From Leishmania martiniquensis (Eukaryota > Euglenozoa > Kinetoplastea > Trypanosomatida > Trypanosomatidae), in NCBI RefSeq assembly GCF_017916325.1, contig NC_090157.1:597501-661500 (forward strand): a DNA stretch of 64,000 nt, given 5' to 3'. The notes beneath the pieces were generated by a model. The model searched no databases and was not told the origin of the DNA. It saw only the letters and a program-made list of their open reading frames with translations. Positions 51,508 to 62,755 of this stretch are shown here, in pieces (the first letter of the stretch is position 1; each line of letters opens with the position of its first letter). Position numbers and translations under genes: made by a program.

Positions 51508-54396
51508 ATGCCGTCCGTTGAGTGGCCGGTGAGTCGGGTCCGCCAGGAGTTCGTCGACTACTTCAAGAAACAGGCACACACGTTTGTGCCTGGCAGCCCT
51601 GTCTGCCCACATGATGACCCAACGCTGCTGTTCATCAATGCTGGAATGAATCAGTTCAAGGCGCTCTTTTTGGGCACCGCGGACCCCAACACCGACTTTG
51701 GCCGTCTGAAGCGCGCGGCCAATTCGCAGATGTGCATTCGAGCTGGCGGGAAACACAACGACTTGGATGATGTGGGGCGCGACACGTACCACCACACCTT
51801 TTTCGAGATGCTAGGCTCATGGTCCTTTGGCGACTATTTCAAGAGGGAGGCCATTCAGTGGGCCTGGGAGCTGCTGACGGAGGTGTACAAGCTGCCAAAG
51901 GACCAGCTCTACGTGACCTACTTTGAGGGCGACGAAAAGAACGGCCTGGGCCCGGATTTGGAGTCGAAGGAGCTGTGGGGGCAGTTTCTACCAGAGCGTC
52001 AGATCATCCCAGGCAACGCCAAGGACAACTTTTGGGAGATGGGTGACACCGGCCCGTGCGGCCCATGCTCGGAGGTTCACTTTGATCGCATCGGTGGCCG
52101 AAACGCTGCTGACCTGGTCAACAAGGATGATCCGATGGTGGTGGAGATTTGGAATCTGGTGTTCATGCAGTTCGAGCGTCGCGCCGATGGGCTCCTTACC
52201 CCGCTGCCACAGAAGCACATCGATACCGGTATGGGTCTGGAGCGCATCACTTCTATTCTCCAGGGCGTCAAGTCCAACTACGACACAGATGCGTGGATAC
52301 CCATCTTTGAGGCCATCCAGGCCGTTACTGGATACCCCAAGTCATACGTGGAGATCGGCAACGACCCCGACAGTGACGCCTTGGTGGCCTACCGCGTCGT
52401 TGCCGACCATATTCGCTGCCTGACGGCTGCCGTGGGCGACGGTGTCATGCCCGACTCTGTCGGCCGCGGCTTCGTGCTGCGCCGCATTATCCGCCGAGCT
52501 GTGCGCTACGGTGTGCAGTTCCTTGGTGCCAAGCCCGGCTTCTTTACGCAGCTTGTGGACAGCGTGTGCACCTCCTTGGGGCCGTTCTTCCCACACCTGA
52601 AGGACCCCCGAAATATTCAGCGCATCAAGGCGGTACTGACCGACGAGGAGCAGTCGTTTGCCAAGACGTGGGAGATGGGGCTGAAGCATTTCAACCATGC
52701 CGTGGACGAGTGTCGGGCAAAACATTCCAAGATCATTAGCGGCACCGATGCCTTTGTGCTGCACGACCGGTACGGCTTTCCAGTGGATCTGACATGCCTG
52801 CTGGCTGAGAAAGATGGCATGACGGTGGATCTGGAGGGCTTCAATGCGGAGATGAAGGTGAGCCAGGTTAGCTCGAGTCGTGTGGCGGCCGCCAAAACCT
52901 TCATCGACGCGTATCAGCTCGACGAACTCAAGACACGTGCTATTCCGCTGACCGATGACGCGGCGAAGTACGTCTGGGAGGACACCACCGGCGACGTACT
53001 CGCGATCTTTGACAAGAAGAACAGCAAGTTTATCTCTCTTCTCGAGCCTGGCAACGATCTTGGCGCCGAGGAGGTCGGCATAATCCTGAACACCACAAAC
53101 TTTTATGCCGAGTCTGGCGGCCAGGTGTACGACACCGGTTGCCTGGTTGCGGCTAGCGATTGTGTGTTCGAGGTGAAGAAGGTGCACAACGTGGCTGGCT
53201 ATGTGGTGCACGTGGGCAACCTCAGCGCGGACTCCACCTCCCCGATTCCCTCGTCTGCGGTGGTGCAGATGCAGGTAGACTATGAGCGCCGCCTACCGAT
53301 CGCGGCAAACCACACCTCCACGCACGAGCTGAACTGGGTGCTGCGCCGTGTACTGGAAGGTAAACCGGATAACTTTATGGAGGTGCAGCAGAAAGGCTCC
53401 CTCGTGACGAATGAGATGCTCCGCTTCGATTTCAGCTATAGCACCAAGTTGTCGAACGAGGACCTTGTGCGTGTGGAGCAGCTGCTGAACGAGAAGATCC
53501 AGGCGGGGCTGCTCGTCTACCGCGAGGAGGTGCCTCTGCGGGCTGCAAGCAAGATCAATGGCCTTCGCCAGATGTTTGGCGAGAAGTACCCTGACCCCGT
53601 GAGCGTCATCTCCATCGGCGCTCCAGTCAACGAGATGCTGGCGAACCCCGAGAAGGAGGAGTGGCGCGATTACGCCGTTGAGTTCTGCGGCGGTACGCAC
53701 CTCAAGAATCTCAAGGAGGCCGAAAGGGCGGTAATAATCTCAGAGGAGGCCCTCATGAAGGGTGTGCGCCGCCTGGTAGTGGTCACCAAGGCGGAGGCTG
53801 ACAAGGCCATTAGGGCAGGGGCTGAGCTGAAAAGGCAGTATGATGAGCTGGTGAGCCGGGAGGCAACGGCGGCCAACGTGAAGGCGTTGTCAGTGCTGAA
53901 CAAGAAGGTGGGCGACAGCGCTGTTCCACTTGTGCTCAAGAACGAGATGCGGGACAACATCGACGCGGCCATTAAGCAGATGAACGCGTTCCTCAAGTCG
54001 CAGGCTGCGGAGGCGAAGGAGAAGGCGGCAGAGGCGGGTAAGGCCCTCGGCGCGTCGTACGACGCCGTCGCCGCGCCATTCCTCGTTCACCAAGTGAACG
54101 CATTCGGCGCTGAGCGTGAGGCACTGCAGGCGTTTTCCGACGGCTTTTTCAGCACCGTGAGCGGACCGGTCGGCGTCTTCCTCATCGGCAGCGATGACGA
54201 GAAGGCGCTCGCTCTTGTGTCTATGCCAGCCGCTTTTGTAGAGAAGAAGATGAGCGCCGTCACGTGGGCCAAGTCCTCCATTGGCAAGGGTGGCGGTAAG
54301 CCCAACGCCGCTCAGTCTGGTCTCCCTGCCAAGGACGTCGCTGCAGCTGTGGCAAAGGCCACGGCGGAGGCAGAGAAGATGAAGGCGTCTCTGTAG
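51508..54396 (+). CDS. AlaRS: Alanyl-tRNA synthetase
   Basis: 962 residues from ATG 51508. Class II catalytic core at the N-terminus (RQEFVDYFKKQAHTFVPGSPVCP, motif-2 region HTFFEMLGSWSFGDYFKREAI, motif 3 GMGLERI). The editing domain has the zinc/catalytic motifs HTSTH (~601) and CGGTH (~726), and the C-terminal C-Ala domain completes a normal-length bacterial/eukaryotic-type enzyme. Charges tRNA-Ala and hydrolyses mischarged Ser/Gly-tRNA. Upstream in-frame sequence starts at a GTG and lies before the presumed splice site, so no mitochondrial presequence is annotated; how the mitochondrion obtains Ala-tRNA is not visible (family knowledge: trypanosomatids import cytosolic tRNAs). Confidence 0.97.
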   Translation: MPSVEWPVSRVRQEFVDYFKKQAHTFVPGSPVCPHDDPTLLFINAGMNQFKALFLGTADPNTDFGRLKRAANSQMCIRAGGKHNDLDDVGRDTYHHTFFEMLGSWSFGDYFKREAIQWAWELLTEVYKLPKDQLYVTYFEGDEKNGLGPDLESKELWGQFLPERQIIPGNAKDNFWEMGDTGPCGPCSEVHFDRIGGRNAADLVNKDDPMVVEIWNLVFMQFERRADGLLTPLPQKHIDTGMGLERITSILQGVKSNYDTDAWIPIFEAIQAVTGYPKSYVEIGNDPDSDALVAYRVVADHIRCLTAAVGDGVMPDSVGRGFVLRRIIRRAVRYGVQFLGAKPGFFTQLVDSVCTSLGPFFPHLKDPRNIQRIKAVLTDEEQSFAKTWEMGLKHFNHAVDECRAKHSKIISGTDAFVLHDRYGFPVDLTCLLAEKDGMTVDLEGFNAEMKVSQVSSSRVAAAKTFIDAYQLDELKTRAIPLTDDAAKYVWEDTTGDVLAIFDKKNSKFISLLEPGNDLGAEEVGIILNTTNFYAESGGQVYDTGCLVAASDCVFEVKKVHNVAGYVVHVGNLSADSTSPIPSSAVVQMQVDYERRLPIAANHTSTHELNWVLRRVLEGKPDNFMEVQQKGSLVTNEMLRFDFSYSTKLSNEDLVRVEQLLNEKIQAGLLVYREEVPLRAASKINGLRQMFGEKYPDPVSVISIGAPVNEMLANPEKEEWRDYAVEFCGGTHLKNLKEAERAVIISEEALMKGVRRLVVVTKAEADKAIRAGAELKRQYDELVSREATAANVKALSVLNKKVGDSAVPLVLKNEMRDNIDAAIKQMNAFLKSQAAEAKEKAAEAGKALGASYDAVAAPFLVHQVNAFGAEREALQAFSDGFFSTVSGPVGVFLIGSDDEKALALVSMPAAFVEKKMSAVTWAKSSIGKGGGKPNAAQSGLPAKDVAAAVAKATAEAEKMKASL

Positions 54397-57053
54397 AGTG
54401 ACACTGCCCCTCCCCTTGACCACGGCGCTAAGTAAGTGCTGACGCCGCTCATGAGGCCGCGGCAGTCCTCGAGACCAGTGTGCTGGGGAGACGTGGGCCG
54501 TGGCTGGGGCGTCAGCCGGCCTCGACGACTCATTTCTCCTTTCCTCTCCGGTGCCGCTTTTCTGCAGTCGTGCATGTCGGCAGCGAAGGATAGGGGAGGG
54601 GCAGCTTCCGCTCTCTACTCTCCGGCTCGAAGAGGTGGTGACGGCGAAGCGAGGCAGAGAACCTTTTCGACTTGTGCGCCGCCTTTAATATCTTTAGTTG
54701 TCGTTGCCTCCCCTTGAGTTGGCCGCGAAATGGCGAGGAAACGCCGCCCGCGTCCACAAATACTAACTTTTGTGCTGTGTTTGCGCCGAATCTTTTGTTT
54801 TTTTTTTTCCGTCTTTGCCGGTACTCGGTATGCGGGCGAGGGGTGTGGGTCCAGAGAGCGCGTGTGAATATAACCGACTGGCCACGTTACACTGCAGTAG
54901 GCGCTACTCTCTTGAGCCTATCTGTTTCTCTATATGTGCCGGTCAGTGAGGGCGCTGAGGTACGACGGGGGGGCTGAGGCTTCTCTGTCTTCCTGTAACC
55001 CCTCCCCCTCCCCCTGCCACACTAATCTCTCCTCTTCCCTCTCTCTCGCCCGCATACCATTCTCTGTTTTTGCGCAGTCTTGCACCGCTGCCTGTCTCTC
55101 CAGGCTCCCGCTTCTCTCGTCACTGTTTCAGTTGTGATGCCCATGACAGCTTCGGGGCGCTCTCTCCCTTCCATTTAGTCACTCGCGCGACTTCTTCTCC
55201 TCGGTCTCTTGTCCATCACCAGCACGAACGGAGGCGGGCCATGCGTGTGCGTGTGTGGGAGAGCAGATGAGCTGTTCGGCTTGGGTGCTGAGGCATGTCC
55301 CTTGTCCCCTTAGCGCACCGTTTTTGTCGCCCTTCTCGGTCAATCTTTCTACCCATGCGGCGGATTGCTCTTGCCCCCTCTCTCTCGAAAGCCTTCCCTA
55401 AAGCGATTGAATCGAGAAGACGAGCGTGAAGTACAAATTCACCGACACCCACGTACCTAAAACAAGTAAAAAGTGCACCAGGTGCGGGATGCCTCAACGT
55501 AAGCGTGTGCATGGGTGAGGGAAGGCGTCCATATATATATATATATATATATATGCGGGTGTGGGGCGGCTTGATGCCCTGAGAATTCCGTAAGAAGCAG
55601 CATTTACAAGAAGTACAAACAAAGGGGAGCCAACACGCAGACACACATAGAAGCGCACAGGGAGAGGCGAGCCTTGCCTTCTAACAGCAAAGCGGTGGGG
55701 CAGTGACAAAACTGTACATGTGTGCAGCACTGCCAGCAGGAAGGAGTCGGTGGATGGGTAAGGACGCACGCGCACGGTCTGCGGTAAGCCTCATATGCCG
55801 TCTCCAACTCAGGCCCTTCCTCACTCCTCTTCTTGCTCCCTCTGGTGCGGCGTCATGTGCCGTGACGCACAGGCTTGTGATGTGATGCAGGCATCACATT
55901 GCGCCGAGCTCCTCCTCCTTCCCTACAGGTCTGATGCTTTCCTTTTGAGATACCGCACTGGTGGACTCAGGTGGCCCAGGACTGTTCTTGTGCGCTGTAC
56001 AGCTGCCGCCAAGAAGGGGGAGACACCTCACCGTGTGTGTGTGTATGCCCCTTCGTAGTCCCACTTGCCGCCTTGCGGGCTTCTTTACAACCGCTAAGTG
56101 CTTTCATGTGACTTTCTCTCCCTCTTTTTTCTTTGCGAACGGGGTCCCCCTTTTCTCTCTCGATGGAGCGCACGTACCGTGTGACGGATGTCGCACTTGA
56201 TTGCTTCTCCTCTCGCTGCGTCGCTTCCCGTTTCCGCTCTGTGTTGATGGGGAAGCGAAGAAAGGGTGCACGAAGCTTATCTTGTTAATAGGGGCACCAG
56301 TACTGTGTCATCAGCCTCGATTCTGTGAAGAGAGGAGGGGGAAAGGACGTCGACCCACCGCCCTTACCACCACTCCAAATACACACCTCCGTCTAGGGTG
56401 CAGGTTTACCCAAGCAAGTACACAGAAGCCAACACACGCAGTGTTCCATCGCTCACTAATTCAACGCGCCACGTTCTTGTCCGGCAACATCACCTGCTCT
56501 GCTTTCATCTTTTCTCTTTGCTTTCCAGGGTATCTGTGCGCTGTCCCTGTCTGCCTTTTCCTCGCCCTGTGTGTCTATCACACCACCCTCCCAAGCGAGT
56601 TCGTTGAGTCTCTGGCCGGTGCTGTGCGTGTTTCCCCACTCTCAGAGGAGAAGCGTGCGTGCATCACCAGTCCACGCACCACTCGTTCACGTGCGCGGTG
56701 CCGGATGCCATATCTTCTACAAAAGGGGTGGGTGGGAGCACAACAGCAGAGAAAACAAAAAGGACACGGTCTTTCTTGCACACTGCCGCTTTCGCTCTAA
56801 CGCTCAGTGGAGGAGGACGGCGCACGCGAAATTGCGGCGCTGCGGCTGCAGGCAATAGAACCCTAGTCTTTTTCCTTGTAGGGTGGGCTCTTGGGCGCCA
56901 CCACACTACGCACCTACGCGTACGACCAAACGATTAGTCACTGCACTGCTCCCTTTTTTTCTGAGCCCTCCAGACTGATCCTTTGGGACTGATTGCGCGG
57001 TAGGACAGAGGCGCCAGGGCTTAGTGGGGCAATTATATTGCCCTTGCGGTGCT
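54397..57053. other. 2.7-kb intergenic region
   Basis: Pyrimidine-rich on the sense strand with T-runs, plus a (AT)12 tract at 55531. Open frames are short. Trailer of AlaRS and leader of the next gene; no supported gene. Confidence 0.55.
55531..55554. repeat. (AT)12 microsatellite
   Basis: Twelve perfect AT units, unusual in a GC-rich genome, between AlaRS and the next gene. Confidence 0.95.
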
Positions 57054-58910
57054 ATGACTGTATCCACGCCCTCCGCCTCGAGGGCCGCGGCTGCGCTGCC
57101 TGGCACCCTCGATAGCGTGGCTGCATCACATACTTCAGAGACGGGGAAGGAAACGTTCAAGCTGCTGGTGCGGCGTCTCGTTCTGGTTGATACAGCCGAG
57201 GACAGCGCGCAGTGGTCCTCGCGGGCGAAGCAGCAGTGGGGTGGCGGCAAGCCCCTCTTCATCTCCATCAGCAACAAGTTCAAGGAACACGGCAGCACCT
57301 CGCCGCAGAAACTATTGTTTGGTAATCCTCGGCATTCCCAGCAGCGGTCGTGGAGCGGGATCGAATGGCGAGAGGACAACAGTATATCAGTCCCACTAGG
57401 GGATGACCCCGTGCTGATGATTGAGGTATGCGTGCTCCGGCATGGCAAGAAAAGCGTACTGGGGCTCGGCATTATGAACACCCAGTCGATGTTGGCGGAA
57501 AGCCGCCAGTACACCAAGTTCACCGTTCATGTGCTGCCTACGCACACCTCCATCGACGCCTCCGCGGTGCACGCGGTGGCAGAGGTGGAGATTCACAGTA
57601 GTCTACTTCACGAGTCACCCGACTTCAACTTCACACCGCTCGAGTACAACTACGGCACCGTACGTGTGTCCACTGTTGACTTTTATTACCCGTCCTTCTT
57701 GCTCACAGGGACGGGTGAGTATATCGTGTCCAACGTGCTGTGCGCGATGAACATGACAGAGTTCAGCTCTCTTGCCATGCAACTAGTTCCGTTGCGGTCG
57801 GCGGCGAACTACATTGCCACAGAGCCCTCGCAAGTCATCACGGTGCGGCCACAGCAGCGCGTGTACTTCAGTGCGACCTGGAACCTGCATAGCCACGCTT
57901 GCATGAAGACGCTGGAACTGCAGCTCACGGTGAACGGCTCACAGAAGCCGTCAGCGCCGGTTCTCATCAAGGTGCATAATCAGGTCCCCCAGACATCAAG
58001 CAACACAGACCTGCCCTTCCACTATTGGGTAAACATGACGTGTATCACAAATCGACAGATGCTGCCGTCGCAGGAGTTACCCCTTATCCACGCTGTTCTT
58101 CCAGTGTACCGTTTCATCAGTCGTAGCGCCCCTATCGACCAAACCGAAGGCATGATTGTCGCCTTCGACAAGGACAAGGGCGAGCATGTGCTAGTTCGAG
58201 CCAACGGCGTGCCAGTGACAATGGGAAAAGTGTACGGCAGTGGTTCGTACCAGCGGCAGCCGCAATCGCAGCAGAGGCTGCGTTCGCAGAAGGCGGGCAC
58301 CGGCGTCTCCGCGCTCAGCAGGCTGGAAAATATCGATCTCGACCCCATCAGCGACGTGACATCTCAGTTTGGCTTTGACGCGAACGCCTCCTTCGTCGTG
58401 CGCGACAATGCCGTCAGCAACCCCTTCCCGTCGCGCGGACCGCTTCTGAATCTCTCGCAGAAGACCTGCTTGTGCACCATCGCTCTCGGGCTGATTCGCG
58501 GGTTTCCCATGGTTTATGAGCCCACCACCGGCCTGTCGCCATCCTTCCAAGTCAGTGTGACGCTGCTGGACCAGCGCGGCTGGCAGATCGTGCATGGCGA
58601 AACCCTCCCTAGCTATCACAGCGCCAGCGGCAGCCTGCGATGGGCGGAGCAGCTGGTGCTGAGGAAGTGGCCAGGCGCGACGTCCCAGCAGTTTGTTCGC
58701 CTCAACCTGACTGAGGTGCGGCCCCGCGACGGAGACGAGACGCCAATCGGTGCCGGGCTCATTTCGCTCCCTAGTATGCAACGCCTATACACGCAGAACC
58801 CACTGAGCGTGGCCTTCTATGTGTACGAGACGTACTCCTTGTACGATCAGCTGAACTCATCGTCCCTGTTAATGAAAGACGTCAACGTGATCTTCTCAGA
58901 GCTGAGCTGA
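57054..58910 (+). CDS. Uncharacterised C2-like protein, paralogue of the gene at 45841
   Basis: 618 residues from the ATG at 57054; the longer frame starts at GTG. The first ~340 residues match the 45841 gene in order (FKLLVRRLVLVDTAEDSAQWSSRAKQQW, then FYYPSFLLTGTGEYIVSNVLC, then VYFSATWNL, then YWVNMTCITNR). A C-terminal beta-rich module (~470-618; LCTIALGLIRGFPMVYEP..., GAGLISLPSM, AFYVYETYSLYDQL, KDVNVIFSEL) is absent from the paralogue and might be a second C2-like domain. No catalytic motif or membrane segment seen. Function unknown. Confidence 0.85.
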   Translation: MTVSTPSASRAAAALPGTLDSVAASHTSETGKETFKLLVRRLVLVDTAEDSAQWSSRAKQQWGGGKPLFISISNKFKEHGSTSPQKLLFGNPRHSQQRSWSGIEWREDNSISVPLGDDPVLMIEVCVLRHGKKSVLGLGIMNTQSMLAESRQYTKFTVHVLPTHTSIDASAVHAVAEVEIHSSLLHESPDFNFTPLEYNYGTVRVSTVDFYYPSFLLTGTGEYIVSNVLCAMNMTEFSSLAMQLVPLRSAANYIATEPSQVITVRPQQRVYFSATWNLHSHACMKTLELQLTVNGSQKPSAPVLIKVHNQVPQTSSNTDLPFHYWVNMTCITNRQMLPSQELPLIHAVLPVYRFISRSAPIDQTEGMIVAFDKDKGEHVLVRANGVPVTMGKVYGSGSYQRQPQSQQRLRSQKAGTGVSALSRLENIDLDPISDVTSQFGFDANASFVVRDNAVSNPFPSRGPLLNLSQKTCLCTIALGLIRGFPMVYEPTTGLSPSFQVSVTLLDQRGWQIVHGETLPSYHSASGSLRWAEQLVLRKWPGATSQQFVRLNLTEVRPRDGDETPIGAGLISLPSMQRLYTQNPLSVAFYVYETYSLYDQLNSSSLLMKDVNVIFSELS

Positions 58911-59354
58911 CAATGGCGGCGGTCTACGTCGCCGTGAAGAGTGACTGTTTTCTCTTTGCGCTTTGGCATTTCCTTTCCTTCACTCCCCTTTCTCGTTTTG
59001 CCTGAGGTTTACCACCGCGGAATCCCATCAACCATCGACATGATTCTTTCTTTACGTCGCCTCCTCCACGAACGCGTGAGCCCTCATGCAACACTGCGGC
59101 GAGCTGGCTCTACATTAGCGCGCACGGTGGTGCGTTTGCGTCTTGCCAGCAGGCGAGTGGGCAGATGCTTCGCTGCCGCGCCTCCTCCGCGGCTACTCGT
59201 CTGGTGCTCTGCTGCCTCCACCCGTCTCTCCCTCTCTCTTCTCTTCTGTGCCTCTTCTCCTGACTCTACCCACTCACACCGGCGCACATACGGTCCGTCT
59301 GTTTCCCCTTCTCTTTTGCTGTCTTGTGGTGCGCAGGGTATTGGATTGTGCATA
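58911..59354. other. Intergenic, leader of eL14 copy 2
   Basis: Unique sequence to 59140, then the duplicated eL14 leader. Confidence 0.55.
59335..59336 (+). promoter_or_regulatory. Predicted eL14 trans-splice acceptor, copy 2
   Basis: Same pyrimidine tract and GCGCAG as in copy 1, 19 bases before the ATG. Confidence 0.6.
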
Positions 59355-59882
59355 ATGGTCAAGTCCCACTACATCCGCGCCGGTCGCCTGGTGCGCATCC
59401 TGCGCGGCCCCCGCCAGGACCGCGTCGGTGTGATCGTCGACATTGTCGACGCGAACCGCGTGCTGGTGGAGAACCCGGAGGACGCGAAGATGTGGCGGCA
59501 CGTGCAGAATCTGAAGAACGTGGAGCCGCTGAAGTACTGCGTGAGCGTTAGCCGCAACTGCAGCACGAAGGCGCTCAAGGACGCGTTGGGCTCGTCGAAG
59601 GCGCTGGAGAAGTACGCGAAGACGCGCACTGCTGTGCGCGTGGAGGCGAAGAAGGCGTGCGCTGCGTCGACGGACTTCGAGCGCTACCAGCTGCGCGTTG
59701 CGCGCCGCTCTCGCGCGTACTGGGCGCGCAAGGTGTTCGACGCGAAGGACGCGAAGGAGCCTGTGTCGTGGCACAAGGTTGCGCTGAAGAGGATGCAGAA
59801 GAAGGCCGCGAAGATGGACTCGACCGAGGGCGCGAGGAAGCGCATGCAGAAGGCGATCGCTGCGCGCAAGGCGAAGAAGTGA
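59355..59882 (+). CDS. RPL14: 60S ribosomal protein eL14, copy 2
   Basis: 175 residues, identical in protein and apparently in DNA to copy 1, with the same leader and proximal trailer. The trailer diverges from 59943, so the two copies could differ in mRNA stability or regulation through their 3' untranslated regions. Confidence 0.97.
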   Translation: MVKSHYIRAGRLVRILRGPRQDRVGVIVDIVDANRVLVENPEDAKMWRHVQNLKNVEPLKYCVSVSRNCSTKALKDALGSSKALEKYAKTRTAVRVEAKKACAASTDFERYQLRVARRSRAYWARKVFDAKDAKEPVSWHKVALKRMQKKAAKMDSTEGARKRMQKAIAARKAKK

Positions 59883-62755
59883 GGCCGTACTCCACCCCAC
59901 CCCCGACTCTTCATATTTCTGTGATTTCGCTTCATTTACTGCAAACAGACAGAGGAAAACGTTGCCGACGAAGTCGACGGGCTGATGTGCTCGCGTAAGA
60001 GCAGCCCGGCACACGACTGGCACACGCTGGCGTGGGAAAGGGAGTGCGACCCGGCCAACGGCAGCAGACGACGGTCGTGCCAGCCGGGCGGAGCGGAGAC
60101 ACTCTTGGTGGCTGTGCGGCGCTGTAGCGCAACGGCCTGGGCGGTAACGAGCGAGTCCTTCGGTGGTGAGCTGAGCGAAATCCTTCACTCACCTTGTTCT
60201 ACGCCATTACTTTCTCGCTCGCAGCGGCATGCGTTTGCATTGACGCCGCCCGTTTCACCTTTGCTCCTCCTCCTGTTGGTGCAGCCATGTTGAGACTACT
60301 CGCTCTCCTCTTTCACCTCCCTCTCCATCCTCGTTGATTTTGACGTCCACCGCTTTGGCCGCGGCTATACCGGGCCAGACGCCAACACACTACTCAACAC
60401 CGGCATTAGTAAGCGGAACGAAGAAACGCGCAGTCACAGGAAGAAAAGCTAAAGGGAAGAATACGGAGGAGGAGGAGGCAAGTAGAGCGTGCAGGACGTC
60501 CACCGCTCCCTCCCTTCCTCCCCCCACCCGCGACTCGTCTAGTATCCTCTGCCCCTATACTCTTCAGGCTCATGCGGATGGTACAGGGGTGCACTTACGG
60601 ACCGAAAAGCGGGCACAAGACGAATCTCCCTACTTCTTTGTACGCATAGCGCGGAGCGACCCACCAGCGGTGTCTCCTCTCTCTTTTTATATCCCTTTAT
60701 TTCCGGCTCCCGTTGCTCGTTCTTTTGTGTGCATGAGCGTTACATCACCACCCCTGGAAGAGGACTGAACATACACACGCACAGGAACGCATTACAGAGG
60801 AGCCCTCGCAGTCTGTTTCCCCCTTTTTTGTACTCGGTCTTTCTTCCGTACGTCCTCTTCCTTGATTCGTCCCTCCTCTTCCCTCAGCGCTACTGTATCT
60901 GTTTGCTGTTATTCTCGATTCCCCCCTCTCTTCTTCCTCTCACCTCTCTCGCCCCATCACTCTCAGCGACGTCTCTCCCCTCCTGCGGCTTCCATTTTTC
61001 ATTGGCTGCTGTTTCGCCCGCCCTTCTCTGAAGCCACCACCACTTACCTCTCCGCCCCCCTTCCCCCATTTCCAAACGCTTCACGTTTCGCTGCCTCAGC
61101 CCACACGCGGTCGCTCTGCCCTGCTTTCGTGTACGCCTACGTGTGTGTGTGTGTGCGACTGCGACACGTGGGACGAATAGAAGGTGTGAGGGCCGCAATC
61201 AGCTGCATATAACACACTACGAAGCCGCACGAAGTTGAAGGGGCAGGTGCCCAGCCGAACACGCGACTAATCCGAAAAAAAAACAGAAAGGAAGGAGAGG
61301 GTGCGAGTGCAGTGTGCTGGGGGTACGTGCGAGTTACATTGGAGTCTTTCCGTGCGCGTGCAAACACATCTCCCATTTTTGCTTACTGCCTATTTCGTCC
61401 TGGCGCTCCCCACACTCTCTCTCCTCCTCTCACACACACGCACACCTCGACGATTGCCCCCCTCTTCGCCCTCAGCATTTCATCCACGTCTCGAATCCGC
61501 TACTTTTTCTGTTTTGTGGCCGCTGTCACGTTTCTTTTTTTTTGTTTCGCTTCTTCGATCTTTCGGTGTCTGTGTGTGAAAGTGCCCTGCCGTGACAGCG
61601 CGTGCAGTTCCTCCGCAGTCTGTCTCGACTCTACCCAACTGCAGCCCTTTTAAAAATTGCCTCTTTTTTTGGTTATGCGCAGGCGTCCCCTTTGGCCCTT
61701 CCGCAATCCCCCTCAACGAGCGCCAGTGAGGAAGGAAGGCTGTCTCCGTGGCATCACACGCCTCCTGCCACGTGCTCGCGGTAAGGCATCAGACGTCGCA
61801 GCGGGTATACACGCTCACAGACATTTATCCCCACCCCAGGGGAGCCTCAGTTTTTCGAAGAGCCGGGTACACGGACGTAGAGGTGGCCTCACCTGCGATG
61901 GAGGCAGGATATAGAAACCTGCACCCCCCTCTTTCTCTCCCTCCCTCCCTCCCTCTCTCTCTTCACCCGCACCTCTTGCGCCCATTGTGGCGTATTTGTG
62001 TACTTCTTGTGTTCCTCTCTCTACGTGTCCCTTTTTTTTGGGCCCTATTCGGGTGTTGCAGCGCGCTCGTGATTGGGTGGCGAGCTTTCTTCCACGCCAT
62101 CACCTCTCTCACACACAGCGGAAGGCAGTCTCTTGGCGCGCTCCCTACACTCGCACCTCCAACAGGGCACCAGCCGAAGACGGGCAAAACGGTTGTGTGC
62201 GTGTGCAGGGGTGCGGGGAGACGCGAGTCGGTATCTGCTGCGCAAACATAATTTTCAGACGCAAAGCTCATAAAAAGCAACCGGTGAGGACTCACCTCCC
62301 CGTCCTTTCCTCTACCCGCGCTCCGCGCATCGACAGAGAGCAGTACCATCGAGGGAGGTTCTCGCCCCTTTGTCGCTCGTAAATCTGTCCGTGCTCGTAG
62401 TGGCATATCTCTTGTATGTTTTTTGTTTTTCTTTCAGCCCTGCTGAAGCGGAGGCTTCCATATCACCACGCTGTGTCTCTTACGTATAGTTTTTCTGTTT
62501 CTTCTCTCTTTCCTCCCTGTCCATCTCCCTCCCTCCCTCCCTCCCCCCTCTCTCCTCTCCTCCTTTGTGTGTGTCCGTGTGTTCGTGTATGTGCAAGCGC
62601 CATCTGCTTTCTTCTTGTGTTGCTCTGCGCCCGCGCATTTGAGGGTTACTCTTCGTTCTTCTGGAGGCAACGTCACACTCCGACACTCTTTGACGTTTCC
62701 TTCGGCGGCTCACCCTTTGTTTTCTTCGCCTCGCCGTGTACGTCGGTAACAAATA
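59883..62755. other. 2.9-kb intergenic region, low complexity
   Basis: Pyrimidine-rich on the sense strand, with CCCT runs at ~61936-61960 and ~62525-62545 and many T-runs. Frames are short and serine/leucine/proline-rich. eL14 trailer and leader of the next gene; nothing else recognised. Confidence 0.55.

Larger units (their letters stand above)
59141..59942 (+). repeat. 802-bp direct duplication, copy 2 (eL14 unit)
   Basis: Matches 48740-49541 throughout; the match ends at CATTTACTGC, after which sequences differ (AAACAGAC here, GGAGCGGT there). Confidence 0.9.

Noticed and set aside
60334..60768. 144-codon plus-strand frame after eL14 copy 2
   Set aside because: Low-complexity composition, no domain, and no advantage over other chance frames in this trailer.
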